The notes: generated by a model not told the origin, from the letters alone. A stretch of DNA of 43,062 nt from Spirochaetaceae bacterium (GCA_031262035.1 JAISIL010000040.1:1-43062); one strand, 5' to 3'. Positions 15,471-24,166 are shown, counted from the stretch's first letter. Program-made: numbers and translations.

Positions 15471-16610
15471 ATGAACAAAATTCCCGTAGGAATTCTTGGT
15501 GCTACCGGCATGGTAGGCCAGCAATACATAGCATTATTGGAAGGGCACCCCTGGTTTGAGGTGCGGTATCTGGCAGCCTCGCCTCGCAGTGCGGGGAAAC
15601 AGTATAGCGATGCGGTCTTTGGCCGCTGGCATGCCACAGGCAATGCGGCAGGGTTTTCAGGCTTTAGCGATGCAGTCGGTAAATTGATTGTCCAGGATGC
15701 AAACGATGTAGCCAAGGCCGAAGCGGCCCACAAAAAGGGCGATTTAGCCTTTGTTTTTTCGGCTGTTGCCTTAAGCAAGGACGAAACGGCAAAACTGGAA
15801 TGCGATTATGCGGCAGCGGGCATTCCCGTAGTGTCAAACAACAGCGCCCACCGTTCCGACCCCGATGTCCCGATGCTGATTCCCGAAATAAATGCGGCGC
15901 ATACCGGCATTATTCCCAGCCAGCAGAAGAATCACGGCTGGGATAAGGGCTTTATTGTGGTTAAGCCGAACTGTTCAATACAGAGCTACATGATTCCCGT
16001 GTATGCATTGATGAAAGCAGGCTATGCAATAGACAAGATGTTTATTACCACCATGCAGGCAGTAAGCGGCGCCGGCTACCCGGGGCTTTCCAGCCTTGAC
16101 CTTATTGATAATATCATTCCCCATCTGGCCGGCGAAGAAGAAAAGAGCGAAAAAGAGCCTTTGAAAATATTTGGTTCGATTGAAGGCGGGGAAATAGTTT
16201 CTGCGAAAAAGCCGGTGATAAGCGCCCACTGTAACCGGGTGCCGGTGGTTGACGGACACAGCGCCTGCGTCAGCCTGCAATTTGCTACAGGCGCTGGGTC
16301 TGTCGGCACTGCAAAGCCGTCCCTAGAAGAAATTGCATCAATATGGCGGAACTTTAAAAGCCTGCCACAGGAACTGCAACTGCCGATGGCCCCTGAACAC
16401 CCGATAATCCTGCGAAAGGAGGCAGACCGTCCACAGCCACGGCTTGACCGCAATAACGATAAGGCAATGGCCGTAACGGTAGGGGCTCTGCGTCCCTGCA
16501 ATCTTTTCGACATCCGCTTTACCGGCCTTTCCCACAACACCGTCCGTGGAGCGGCCGGCGGCGGCATCCTCAATGCAGAGTTGCTCAAGGCACAAGGGTT
16601 TATAAATTAA
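15471..16610 (+). CDS. asd: Aspartate-semialdehyde dehydrogenase, archaeal/fungal type
   Basis: A 379-residue NADPH-dependent enzyme that reduces aspartyl phosphate to aspartate semialdehyde. The N-terminal nucleotide-binding loop is GILGATGMVGQQ. The catalytic Cys168 lies in KPNCSIQSY, and the conserved His follows in VVDGHSAC. The length and motif spacing are those of the archaeal/yeast Hom2 type rather than the E. coli type. The start is behind taggagataaa. It is cotranscribed with dapA. Confidence 0.93.
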   Translation: MNKIPVGILGATGMVGQQYIALLEGHPWFEVRYLAASPRSAGKQYSDAVFGRWHATGNAAGFSGFSDAVGKLIVQDANDVAKAEAAHKKGDLAFVFSAVALSKDETAKLECDYAAAGIPVVSNNSAHRSDPDVPMLIPEINAAHTGIIPSQQKNHGWDKGFIVVKPNCSIQSYMIPVYALMKAGYAIDKMFITTMQAVSGAGYPGLSSLDLIDNIIPHLAGEEEKSEKEPLKIFGSIEGGEIVSAKKPVISAHCNRVPVVDGHSACVSLQFATGAGSVGTAKPSLEEIASIWRNFKSLPQELQLPMAPEHPIILRKEADRPQPRLDRNNDKAMAVTVGALRPCNLFDIRFTGLSHNTVRGAAGGGILNAELLKAQGFIN

Positions 16611-16619
16611 CCGTGAAAA

Positions 16620-16720
16620 ACAACCACGAATAACACGAATCCGCCTACGGCGGACACGAATTTAAATGCAAATCATAGATTATTCGTGTCGGCCTAGCCG
16701 ATTCGTGTTATTCGTGGTTG
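16620..16720. repeat. Family A repeat, copy 3
   Basis: Arms caaccacgaat/attcgtggttg, with inner hairpins ccgcctacggcgg and cggcctagccg. Its right arm supplies the last codons and stop of the minus-strand gene at 16708. Confidence 0.85.
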
Positions 16721-17370
16721 TATAAGAAGTAAGTGTTTTTAAATCTTTTTATTAGTGACGCAATACCATAAGCGGCAAAGACTGAGATAATTCTATCGAC
16801 GATATTCACCGGCAGTCTTGCGATGATTTCTACGGCAAGCAGGGGAATGCCTTCGCGGAGGAGGCTCAGTTTAAACCAGGTTTCTGCTGAGGGGGAGGAA
16901 AAAGTAACTTCGGGGTTGGTGCTCTCCACCAGCGCTGAAATCGCGCCGCCCATAATGCTTATCAATACACAGAGGGTAAAAGAAAGTATCAAAAGAATAA
17001 TGATGACCCCCATAGGGCGACGGGACTCCCTGCGCGGGGAGTAGAAGCGCAGCCCGCCCAGTTCCGCCGGATAAAAACCCATAAAGACCCAGACTATCAG
17101 CGCCGAGGCGGCATTGCAGAGGGCAAAAAGGTATTCCCACCAGTTATAGCCTGCACTTATCAGGTTGAAAAGATTAGTGACAAAGCCGCAGAGAATCCCC
17201 GATATAAGGCCGCCTGAAAAGGTAGTGGCAATGGTGAACACTGTATCAAGGTAGAGCGAAAGGCCAAGCACTTTTTGAATGAAGCGGCTTAAAAGAGAAT
17301 TTGCCAGCGCCCCGATAAGAGCAATAAGAAGAATAAGCGCTATTTTTCGCACTTGTATTTTTACTGTCAT
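16708..17370 (-). CDS. Integral membrane protein, ECF S-component-like
   Basis: A 220-residue, very hydrophobic protein with five or six helices. Segments such as TVFTIATTFSGGLISGILCG and the following WWEYLFALCNAAS recall substrate-binding (S) subunits of ECF transporters, but I cannot assign a substrate. The start at 17370 (MTVKIQ) is chosen because an upstream ATG at 17415 would overlap the divergent kinase start. The protein ends in Asn-His-Glu followed by TAA, all read from a family A repeat. Confidence 0.6.
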   Translation of the reverse strand: MTVKIQVRKIALILLIALIGALANSLLSRFIQKVLGLSLYLDTVFTIATTFSGGLISGILCGFVTNLFNLISAGYNWWEYLFALCNAASALIVWVFMGFYPAELGGLRFYSPRRESRRPMGVIIILLILSFTLCVLISIMGGAISALVESTNPEVTFSSPSAETWFKLSLLREGIPLLAVEIIARLPVNIVDRIISVFAAYGIASLIKRFKNTYFLYNHE

Positions 17371-17401
17371 TGCTTTATTATAGTTTATTATAGAATAAGA
17401 A

Positions 17402-19213
17402 ATGAACTTATACAAGCCGGTGTTTTTTACTACTCTTTTTATTATTCTCTTTGCTGCTTCCAGCCTGCCGGGTTTTGCTCTTTTTGAAACCTGGGATGCG
17501 GTAGAAGACGCTTTGGATTCAGACAGGGAAAATGCGGTAGATACTATTGATGCCTTTATTGCAGAACTTCAACAATGGAAGGCATCGCTTGCTTCAAAAT
17601 TCTATATTGATTCAGGCCTTAGCCCGGATGCTTCAATTGCTACCATTATAAATGATGCAAATGATTTGGCACAAGCTTTACAAGAAGCAGCCCTGCACAA
17701 TGATGATGCTTCTCGCACTCGTATTACACAGCTAAGCACAAAAATCAGGAATGAAGTGAAGGACTGGCGCAATTTTGATAATCGTGTTTTGCAGGAAGCA
17801 CAGAACCGGTATTTTTATCATTTTATTACTTTTATCATTCTTATGGCCCTTCTGGTTCTTGCCCTCTATTTTGTCTATAGAGCCTGGGCAAAGGCCGAGT
17901 TTCGTGCCGGAAAAAGTGCGGCGGCTTTTCGGGACGCTTCGCTTGCCCAGGAACTTGAACGAAAACGGATTTCTTTTGAACTCCACGATTCGGTGATACC
18001 GGAGATTCGGGCAATAAGCGGGCGGCTTGCAAAAGAAGAACGAATCGCGCTGGAAGAGACTATGATGAACCTCCGTTCAATATGCCGGGAACTCACGCCG
18101 CCTGATTTTAAGCGTCTCGCTTTTGGCGATGCCCTTGCCCAACTGGGCCGTGATTTTATGTTAAGAAGCGGCATTGAATGTAGAATGCGTATCAATGAAA
18201 AGCTTGATACCGGCGCTTTAAGTCCCGAGGACAGCCTTAATTCTTACCGTATTGTGCAGGAAGCATTACACAATTGCGAAAAACACTCAGGCTCAAAAAC
18301 AGTCTTTCTTTGGGCACACAACAGAAATACAAACGGCAAAAACTATATACATATCGGTATCCAAGACGACGGCATCGGCATTCCGGCGCTTGCACCACAT
18401 CATCTCAACGACCGCTTCTACCATTTCGGTATAAACAATATGAAGGAACGTGCAGCCCTGATACACAGCAGCCTTGAATTAAAAAACATTGATGGCGGCG
18501 GCCTCCTTGTAACACTGATTGTGCCTATTGATGAAACAGAAACTACTATACAAAATACGGGGGGGGGGTGGGGCGGTTTGATGCATTCAATTATTATCAT
18601 TGAAGATCATGAACTGATGCGCCGGGGCCTCCGCGATGCACTGGAGGGGAGCAAGCTCTGGGAGGTTCGGAGCGAGGCCTCGAATTATGCTGATGCAGAA
18701 AAACTGATTACCCGTTTTGCCCGTTCAAGTGAAAAAGAAAAAAAGGTGGAGCCCGATGTTATTTTACTTGATATAACACTAAAAAACGACAATGGCCTTG
18801 ACCTTATTGCATTAATACGAAAAGAATATGTCCTTGCTCCGGCAATGCCCAGAATTCTTGTCTACACTATGCACGAAGACTATGCACACCTTCATGCAGC
18901 ATTACAGGCAGGCGCCACAGGCTACATTAGCAAGACGGCAAACGATGAGGAACTTTTAAAAGCCCTGAACGATGTTCTGCATAACAAAAAAGTTGTTTCC
19001 GAAGACCTTATGCCCCATATCCTTAATGCGACCGATGCACTGCACTACCTTACCCGCCGCGAAAAAGAAATATTCCTCCTTGTGCAAGAAGGCGCCGACA
19101 ACAAGGCCATTGCACAAAGGCTCGGTATCAGCAAAAGGACTATAGAAAATCACTTGTCGATTATCTACGATAAACTCGGCGTCTTCTCGCGAAACGAACT
19201 GGCGGGATTGTAA
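17402..19213 (+). CDS. Histidine kinase fused to LuxR-type response regulator across a G10 tract
   Basis: A 603-residue protein. It has a signal peptide (1-24), a coiled extracytoplasmic region, a helix (about 138-156) and a HisKA_3 dimerisation domain with the phospho-His in FELHDSV (about 195). The HATPase follows, with N-box VQEALHNCEKHSG (about 285) and G-box DDGIGI. After TLIVPID comes T-G-G-G-W-G-G-L, encoded by a G10 run. A complete NarL-type regulator starts at residue 394: phospho-Asp in ILLDITL (about 457), Lys in GYISKTA, and LuxR helix-turn-helix LTRREKEIFLL to the C-terminus. With one G fewer, the kinase would stop at a TGATG overlap with the regulator's own ATG. Confidence 0.88.
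   Translation: MNLYKPVFFTTLFIILFAASSLPGFALFETWDAVEDALDSDRENAVDTIDAFIAELQQWKASLASKFYIDSGLSPDASIATIINDANDLAQALQEAALHNDDASRTRITQLSTKIRNEVKDWRNFDNRVLQEAQNRYFYHFITFIILMALLVLALYFVYRAWAKAEFRAGKSAAAFRDASLAQELERKRISFELHDSVIPEIRAISGRLAKEERIALEETMMNLRSICRELTPPDFKRLAFGDALAQLGRDFMLRSGIECRMRINEKLDTGALSPEDSLNSYRIVQEALHNCEKHSGSKTVFLWAHNRNTNGKNYIHIGIQDDGIGIPALAPHHLNDRFYHFGINNMKERAALIHSSLELKNIDGGGLLVTLIVPIDETETTIQNTGGGWGGLMHSIIIIEDHELMRRGLRDALEGSKLWEVRSEASNYADAEKLITRFARSSEKEKKVEPDVILLDITLKNDNGLDLIALIRKEYVLAPAMPRILVYTMHEDYAHLHAALQAGATGYISKTANDEELLKALNDVLHNKKVVSEDLMPHILNATDALHYLTRREKEIFLLVQEGADNKAIAQRLGISKRTIENHLSIIYDKLGVFSRNELAGL
18559..18568 (+). repeat. G10 homopolymer at the kinase-regulator joint
   Basis: Ten consecutive G in frame, followed by TGGGGCGG. 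G10 gives the fusion. G9 gives kinase stop TGA overlapping ATG at 18581. G11 gives a stop after about 15 codons. Confidence 0.95.
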
Positions 19214-19237
19214 AAAAAAATTTCTCTCCCTCCCCTG

Positions 19238-19437
19238 CCTCTCTCTGTTTTTTTAATTCAGTATTACAAAGATGAGCATGAGGCAGGGGGAGCAGGACAA
19301 TCTTTTGTGAGGGCATTTGAAAGTTGCTGTCATCGCTTTGTCGGTAGGCATCATATCAAGACGCCGCCGAAGGCGGAACTTTCAACAGCCCGAACAAAAG
19401 ATTGTCCTGCTCCCCCGTTCGCAATGCTTGAATTTTT
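19238..19437. repeat. Long hairpin element, copy 2 (131-bp core at 19286-19416)
   Basis: The same 23-base perfect arms (19286-19308 and 19394-19416) and the same 131-base core length as the copy upstream of dapA. Differences are concentrated in the central loop and outer flanks. It begins about 25 bases after the kinase-regulator stop and ends just before the promoter of the AAA-ATPase gene. Confidence 0.9.
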
Positions 19438-19465
19438 AATTACCGAGGGAGGCTGGGGGACACCC

Positions 19466-19493
19466 TTGACAATTCCACAACTTCTGATATAAT
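19466..19493 (+). promoter_or_regulatory. Promoter of the AAA-ATPase gene, probably leaderless
   Basis: TTGACA, 16 bases, then TATAAT ending at 19493. The expected start (about 19500) is at most a few bases before the ATG at 19504, and no ribosome-binding site is visible. Confidence 0.7.
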
Positions 19494-19503
19494 TGAATAG
19501 AAG

Positions 19504-21078
19504 ATGCGAAAATTCAATGTAACCGGGACCTGCTACCCGGACGAACACTACATGGTAGACCTCACGAGCCGTATTGCGGCCATCCGCAAGATGGTAGACG
19601 GCGGCGACTACTTCACCATCAACCGCTCCTGGCAGTATGGCAAGACGACGACCCTCTTTGCCCTTGAACAGGCGTTAAAGGATGATTATCTCTGCCTGAG
19701 CATGGACTTTCAGGGGCTGGGTGATTCAAGCTTTGCCTCCGAGGAAGCCTTTTGCCGGACATTCCTGAGCTTGGCAGACACCAGCTTAAAAATCAATGGC
19801 TTGGGCAGAAATGAACGCAACAAATGGGCAGGACACAATATAAAATCCATACCGGATCTGGGAGAGCATCTTCAAGAAATGGCCGAAAATAAGCAGGTTG
19901 TTCTCATGATAGACGAGGTGGACCGGGCCAGCAACATCCGTGTCTTCCTCAAGTTTTTAGGTATGCTCCGCTCTCAATACCTTTCCAGAAGAAGGATAAA
20001 ACCGGCCTTCAAAAGTGTCATTCTTGTCGGGGTCAGCGATATCAGCACTATTAAGCTCAAGATGATAAGCGAAGGAATCTACGAGAAAAATGAAAGCGAA
20101 GGCGAACAGATCTCACCCTGGAACATTGCCGCTGCCTTCAATGTGGATATGGCCTTCTCGCCTGCGGATATAGTCAGCATGCTTGAGGACTACGAAAGAG
20201 AGCATCATTCTGGCATGAATAAAGGAAAAATTGCTGAGCGGATTTACTTCTACACTTCGGGCTATCCGTTTATGGTATCCAGTATATGCAAAATAATTGA
20301 CGAAAAGCCACTTGCGTGGGATGAGAACGGGGTCAACGAGGCTGCCAAAATCTTCACAAGAACGCCATGTACTCTTTTTACCAGTCTTAGTAAAAATTTA
20401 TATGCTTATCCAAAACTAGCAGAAATAGTATACAATACACTCATAGGTGGTATTGATTATTCATATACCGAAATGGATATAGATATACGGCTTGGAGCAA
20501 TGTATGGGGTACTTAAGGCTACGGCAGACAGAAAGGTAATGGTATGCAATGTTATATTTGAAACAGTTATGGAAGAACTCTTCATGACTCAAAATGAAAT
20601 AAAAAATACTACAGATATATATACAGGTGAAAAATCCATCTTTATAAAGACCAATGGCGACCTTGATATGCAGATGGTAATAGAGCGCTTTTGCGTGTTC
20701 CTAAAATCAGAATACCGCGCAAAGGACAGCGAGTTCATTGAACGCAATTGCCGCCTTATCTTCCTGTGCTTCCTTCGTGGCATTATCAATGGTGCAGGAA
20801 ACTATGCAGTGGAACCAGAAACCCGCAATTTCAGCCGTATGGACATACAGGTGTTCTATAACAAAAAAGTGTATGTAATGGAACTAAAAATTTGGCACGG
20901 CCCAAAGAAAGAAGATGCTGCACTTGACCAACTTACCTCTTACCTTTCCGCACAGAACTTAAAAGAAGGCTACCTGTTGAGTTTTATAGACGGCAATTCA
21001 GCACCACATGAAATACGCACACGGGAACATAAAGGCTGCACGATATACGAAGCAGTGGCGGCTTTTGGTGATAAATAA
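19504..21078 (+). CDS. AAA-ATPase-like / PD-(D/E)XK nuclease-like protein
   Basis: A 524-residue protein of the family with an N-terminal AAA-ATPase-like domain (pfam09820 type) and a C-terminal PD-(D/E)XK domain. It has a P-loop-like segment, RSWQYGKTTTL (about 39-49), a Walker B-like VVLMIDEVD (about 137), and the C-terminal core D-I-Q-V-F with ELKIW (about 447-462). These proteins are abundant in multiple copies in anaerobic gut bacteria, and their role is unknown. The conserved MRKFNVTG start, with a promoter directly upstream, points to a leaderless mRNA. The stop codon is followed directly by half of a family A repeat. Confidence 0.85.
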   Translation: MRKFNVTGTCYPDEHYMVDLTSRIAAIRKMVDGGDYFTINRSWQYGKTTTLFALEQALKDDYLCLSMDFQGLGDSSFASEEAFCRTFLSLADTSLKINGLGRNERNKWAGHNIKSIPDLGEHLQEMAENKQVVLMIDEVDRASNIRVFLKFLGMLRSQYLSRRRIKPAFKSVILVGVSDISTIKLKMISEGIYEKNESEGEQISPWNIAAAFNVDMAFSPADIVSMLEDYEREHHSGMNKGKIAERIYFYTSGYPFMVSSICKIIDEKPLAWDENGVNEAAKIFTRTPCTLFTSLSKNLYAYPKLAEIVYNTLIGGIDYSYTEMDIDIRLGAMYGVLKATADRKVMVCNVIFETVMEELFMTQNEIKNTTDIYTGEKSIFIKTNGDLDMQMVIERFCVFLKSEYRAKDSEFIERNCRLIFLCFLRGIINGAGNYAVEPETRNFSRMDIQVFYNKKVYVMELKIWHGPKKEDAALDQLTSYLSAQNLKEGYLLSFIDGNSAPHEIRTREHKGCTIYEAVAAFGDK

Positions 21079-21088
21079 CCACGAATAA

Positions 21089-21119
21089 CACGCACGGTTT
21101 TAACGCACAAGTTTTTGAC
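21089..21119 (+). promoter_or_regulatory. Shared upstream box, copy 1
   Basis: A 31-base box beginning cacgcacggtttt and containing the direct repeat acgcac...acgcac spaced 13 bases start to start. The near-identical copy at 21912 precedes the next lipoprotein gene. Confidence 0.6.
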
Positions 21120-21130
21120 GCTTTTTTCTC

Positions 21131-21159
21131 TTGACAATATCGCAAGTTCAATTTAATAT
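21131..21159 (+). promoter_or_regulatory. Consensus promoter of the 113-residue lipoprotein gene
   Basis: TTGACA, 17 bases, then TAATAT. The transcript would have a leader of about 100 bases before the ATG at 21266. Confidence 0.75.
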
Positions 21160-21165
21160 CATCGA

Positions 21166-21265
21166 GTGTTTATCCGCATAGGTGCACATGTGCGGTTGCA
21201 CATAAAAATTTGACGGCGGGAGTAGACCGCAAACGGCTAAAAGGAAAAGTCGTAGGAGAATTATT
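21166..21265 (+). promoter_or_regulatory. Possibly structured 5' leader
   Basis: This roughly 100-base leader contains small stems (gcgg/ccgc, ccg/cgg around caaa, and acggct/agtcgt), then the Shine-Dalgarno sequence taggag. It does not match a riboswitch class that I can name with confidence. Confidence 0.3.
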
Positions 21266-21607
21266 ATGAAAAACAAAAAGGTTTTCATCGGTTTGCTGGC
21301 TGGTATGCTGGCATTGAGCATGGTGTTTGTCGCTTGTAGCCCTGATGGCGGCGGCGGTGGTGGTGGCGGTGGAGTCGAAAAACCAGCGGCGTTGGCAAAT
21401 GATGCGACATATCAGGATGCACTTGATAAGTGTGACGAAATCATCGAATACTGTGAAGCAAATTCGAATGGAACAAATGACGGCATAAAACTTGGTGTTG
21501 AAGCATACAAAACAACCACCATACCAGCAGCACAGAGTACATGGTCTCTGGGTTCGGGTACAGGTATAATTACAGCTTTAAATGGATATATAGCAACGTT
21601 GCAATGA
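21266..21607 (+). CDS. Small lipoprotein with polyglycine linker
   Basis: A 113-residue protein. Lipobox FVAC places the lipidated Cys at about residue 24, followed by nine consecutive Gly and a short helical domain (about 38-113) of unknown function. The GGC/GGT run makes the linker length prone to change. Translation is supported by taggag upstream, and a consensus promoter is present. Together with the next gene it forms a pair of lipoproteins under a shared upstream box. Confidence 0.75.
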   Translation: MKNKKVFIGLLAGMLALSMVFVACSPDGGGGGGGGGVEKPAALANDATYQDALDKCDEIIEYCEANSNGTNDGIKLGVEAYKTTTIPAAQSTWSLGSGTGIITALNGYIATLQ

Positions 21608-21627
21608 TACTACAAGGGATGAAAACA

Positions 21628-21653
21628 AGGGCACTTCGTGAACGGAGTGCCCT
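21628..21653 (+). terminator. Hairpin after the small lipoprotein gene
   Basis: An 11-pair stem (agggcacttcg/cggagtgccct, one G-T pair) with a TGAA loop, located 20 bases past the stop. No clear T-run follows, so its role as a terminator is inferred. Confidence 0.45.
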
Positions 21654-21787
21654 CTATAAAGCTTGTTACCTTGGCAGAAAATATTCAGCAAGGCAACAGC
21701 TCCCGCTGGTCGAGCCTGTCGAGACCCCACAGTTCGTGGCTATTCAATCATTCAATTTCAACAACCGTGATTGCGGTATTTAAGAAT

Positions 21788-21875
21788 ATTTGCCACGAAT
21801 TGCACAAATAAACACGAATTATTAATTAAATGTCATAACTTATTCGTGTAAATTCGTGCTATTCGTGGCTATCAT
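21788..21875. repeat. Family A repeat, copy 4 (plus a short repeat at 21706-21726)
   Basis: Arms gccacgaatt/attcgtggc with cacgaatt/attcgtg inside but no side hairpins. The gap 21608-22014 otherwise holds the hairpin at 21628, a ggtcgagcctgtcgagacc-type repeat, and the upstream box of the next gene. Confidence 0.75.
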
Positions 21876-21911
21876 ATAGAAGAAATTATAATAATTATAC
21901 TTTCAAAAACT

Positions 21912-21942
21912 CACGCACGGTTTTTACGCACAAGTTTCTGAC
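21912..21942 (+). promoter_or_regulatory. Shared upstream box, copy 2
   Basis: Matches the box at 21089 at all but two positions over 31 bases. A weak promoter (CTGACA at 21938, 19 bases, TAATAT at 21963) overlaps its end. Confidence 0.6.
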
Positions 21943-22014
21943 AGGTTTTACTCTCCCAAAAATAATATTTCTATTGTAAGCTACCAATAATTTCAAATTT
22001 TAGGAGGTTTCGCA

Positions 22015-23778
22015 ATGAAACTATTATTAAAAAGAGCCATTGGGCTGGCCGTTCTGGCCACAGCCCTTGTGCTAACGGCATGTAATCCGGGCGGTAATCC
22101 GGGCAGCGATGATATCGCCATGTCAGACCTTTACGGCGTCTGGGATATGGGCAACGGCAACAGCATCGAGTTTGAAGAAGCCGGCGGCGGTTACATTACC
22201 TACAAACTCATTGTAGGTGGCACTACTATTGCTCAGGGTGCAGGCGAATTTACAGCCAGTGGAGAAACTGCCACCATTGATATGGGCGGCGGCTATGGAA
22301 CTGCCACTATCACCATTTCCGGCGGCACCATGACTATTTCCGGCCTGGAAGGCGCCGCGACGGCACTTAACGGCGAAGCCACAAAGGGAGGCAGCGGTGA
22401 TGGTGATGGCGATGGCGATGGTGATGGCGACGACGATGATAACAGCGCTGGGCTCACCGTTACCGGACTTTCCGAGTATAATGACAAGTATGCCGTATTT
22501 ATGGCAAATAATGGGTCCATTGTGTTGCTAGGCCTTGACAGTTTTACACAAGGCGGCGGAATGCGCGGTGCAAAGATTAGCAGTGGTTCTGTTACTCTGC
22601 CACTGTATCAAACCAGCTCAGGTGCCAGCGGCATGCCCCCAGCGTATACCGGGAGTATAACACTGGACTCCGGCAATCTGCACATATACAGCAGCGCTGA
22701 TTTTGGCACTTATCCTAGCGGCGCGGGATTCACTGATGCAAGCCCCCTCTCTTTAACAGATATAGAGATTACCAGCGGCAGCGGTACTGTGGCATATAGC
22801 GACGACGATGGTAATGGTACAGGTGACGATGACGACAATTCCAGCGAGGGCGGAAAGCTGACTATTACCGGCGTACCTGCCGGATTCAACAACTACTATA
22901 TGCTGGCAACTGGCATGCAAGTGAGCCCGTCTATGTTAACCGTATCGAGCCAGGTTGAGATGGTGAATTACGTGCTTACCTACACAATGGTAAAGATTAC
23001 CGGCACTACTGTTGAACTCCCGATGTATAAAATGGCTGCTGGCGATACATCATACTCAGAGTATACCGGGAATGATACCATAGGCGGTATGGCTATCTAC
23101 GTCTTTGATGACGCGGACGGGAAAATGACGGCGGCAGATCTCACACTATCACTGGGGTCAGCAAAAGGCACTATGTCCGAAAGTATTACCTTTGCAAGCG
23201 GCAGCGCAACAAAAGCCTGGAGCGGCACCGGCGGCACCGGTGACAACGACGATAACAATGGTGCAGGTGACGATGACGACAATCCCAGCGGCGGAGACGG
23301 CACCCAGACCGATTCGATTGCGTCCATCTGGCAGGGTGCATGCACCCCGGCGAGTGATTTCACCGATTATTCAACCGGCGGCATTGATACCTACGATACA
23401 ATCACTATTGGAACAAATAAGATTTCCGGCGCCTTGCTCAATACAGATACTGTTGTGGACATTGTTACCAATGTGTCAACATCGGGCGGGGAGACCAATA
23501 CTTCCACTAGTTATGGCACTACCTACACGGATACCTGGGCATATATCTACGAGGGTGAGAAAAAAATCGGCCTGGCCTACTGCCACACGCAGGATGCCGC
23601 CGGCACCGAAGATGATTCGTCAGCCGTTTACCTCAACTTCGGATACTGGGCAAGCAGTTTGCTCGCCACTATTTCCACTTACAATGAAGCCTTAACCGAT
23701 GAACAGATTGCGACGATAGACCTTGCGGATATAGGCGGTATGGACGCAGACTATAGTGCAGACCTGCGATTGAATTAA
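22015..23778 (+). CDS. Modular lipoprotein with Asp-rich linkers
   Basis: A 587-residue protein with lipobox LTAC (Cys at about 23). Domain 1 (about 35-125, LYGVWDMGNGNSIEF) looks like a small lipocalin-type barrel. Two related beta domains follow, beginning LTVTGLSEYNDKY (about 145) and LTITGVPAGFNNYY (about 282). A last domain (about 430-587) begins SIASIWQGA. The joints are Asp/Gly/Asn-rich linkers (GDGDGDGDGDDDDN, GDDDDNSS, GDDDDNPS) that could bind calcium. The start follows taggaggttt. Surface exposure is inferred; the function is unknown. Confidence 0.75.
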   Translation: MKLLLKRAIGLAVLATALVLTACNPGGNPGSDDIAMSDLYGVWDMGNGNSIEFEEAGGGYITYKLIVGGTTIAQGAGEFTASGETATIDMGGGYGTATITISGGTMTISGLEGAATALNGEATKGGSGDGDGDGDGDGDDDDNSAGLTVTGLSEYNDKYAVFMANNGSIVLLGLDSFTQGGGMRGAKISSGSVTLPLYQTSSGASGMPPAYTGSITLDSGNLHIYSSADFGTYPSGAGFTDASPLSLTDIEITSGSGTVAYSDDDGNGTGDDDDNSSEGGKLTITGVPAGFNNYYMLATGMQVSPSMLTVSSQVEMVNYVLTYTMVKITGTTVELPMYKMAAGDTSYSEYTGNDTIGGMAIYVFDDADGKMTAADLTLSLGSAKGTMSESITFASGSATKAWSGTGGTGDNDDNNGAGDDDDNPSGGDGTQTDSIASIWQGACTPASDFTDYSTGGIDTYDTITIGTNKISGALLNTDTVVDIVTNVSTSGGETNTSTSYGTTYTDTWAYIYEGEKKIGLAYCHTQDAAGTEDDSSAVYLNFGYWASSLLATISTYNEALTDEQIATIDLADIGGMDADYSADLRLN

Positions 23779-23813
23779 TCTGGCAGCCGCATAAACCCTG
23801 CGTGAGCTTATAA

Positions 23814-23907
23814 TAGCCACGAACCACACGGACACACACGAACGATTTCATACAACAAGTTCGTGCTGTTCGTGTGATTTGCCGTAGGCAATATCATTCG
23901 TGGCTAT
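23814..23907. repeat. Family A repeat, copy 5
   Basis: Arms tagccacgaa/ttcgtggcta, with right hairpin ttgccgtaggcaa shared with the copies at 13323 and 24588. It lies just upstream of the toxin-antitoxin promoter. Confidence 0.8.
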
Positions 23908-23917
23908 TTTTATAGCC

Positions 23918-23946
23918 TTGACGAAAGCCCAAGGATTCGTTATACT
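23918..23946 (+). promoter_or_regulatory. Promoter of the VapBC-like pair
   Basis: TTGACG, 17 bases, then TATACT, directly after the repeat arm. Confidence 0.6.
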
Positions 23947-23965
23947 GGAAGTATGGGGGTTACCT

Positions 23966-24166
23966 ATGACAGCAACAATCGAATTGAATGACCGCAAATG
24001 GAAGCGGGCGCAGAAACTCACCGGTATTGATGATGCCCAGAAACTTGTTATGGTGGCAGTAGACCGGTATCTGCGTGGTGCAGAGATTCGGGCAGATATG
24101 CTAAAGGCAAAGGAAGCTTTTAAGGGTGAAAACCCCTTCTTTGAAGGCTATGACCCTAAAGCTTGA
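23966..24166 (+). CDS. vapB: VapB-like antitoxin
   Basis: A 66-residue protein. The N-terminal part (TATIELNDRKWKRAQKLTG) has the strand-helix-helix look of VapB antitoxins, and the C-terminal part (KGENPFFEGYDPKA) would bind the toxin. The start at 23966 follows gggggt. It overlaps the downstream PIN-domain gene, as usual for type II pairs, and would be expected to autoregulate the promoter at 23918. Confidence 0.75.
   Translation: MTATIELNDRKWKRAQKLTGIDDAQKLVMVAVDRYLRGAEIRADMLKAKEAFKGENPFFEGYDPKA

Noticed and set aside
19307-19548. Short ORFs across the second long hairpin element
   Set aside because: They arise from the inverted repeat and are not preserved in the first copy.
21166-21265. 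Possible cyclic-di-GMP riboswitch in the lipoprotein leader
   Set aside because: A few bases resemble that class (gaccgcaaacgg), but the conserved core and pairing are not present, so I keep only a structured leader of unknown type.
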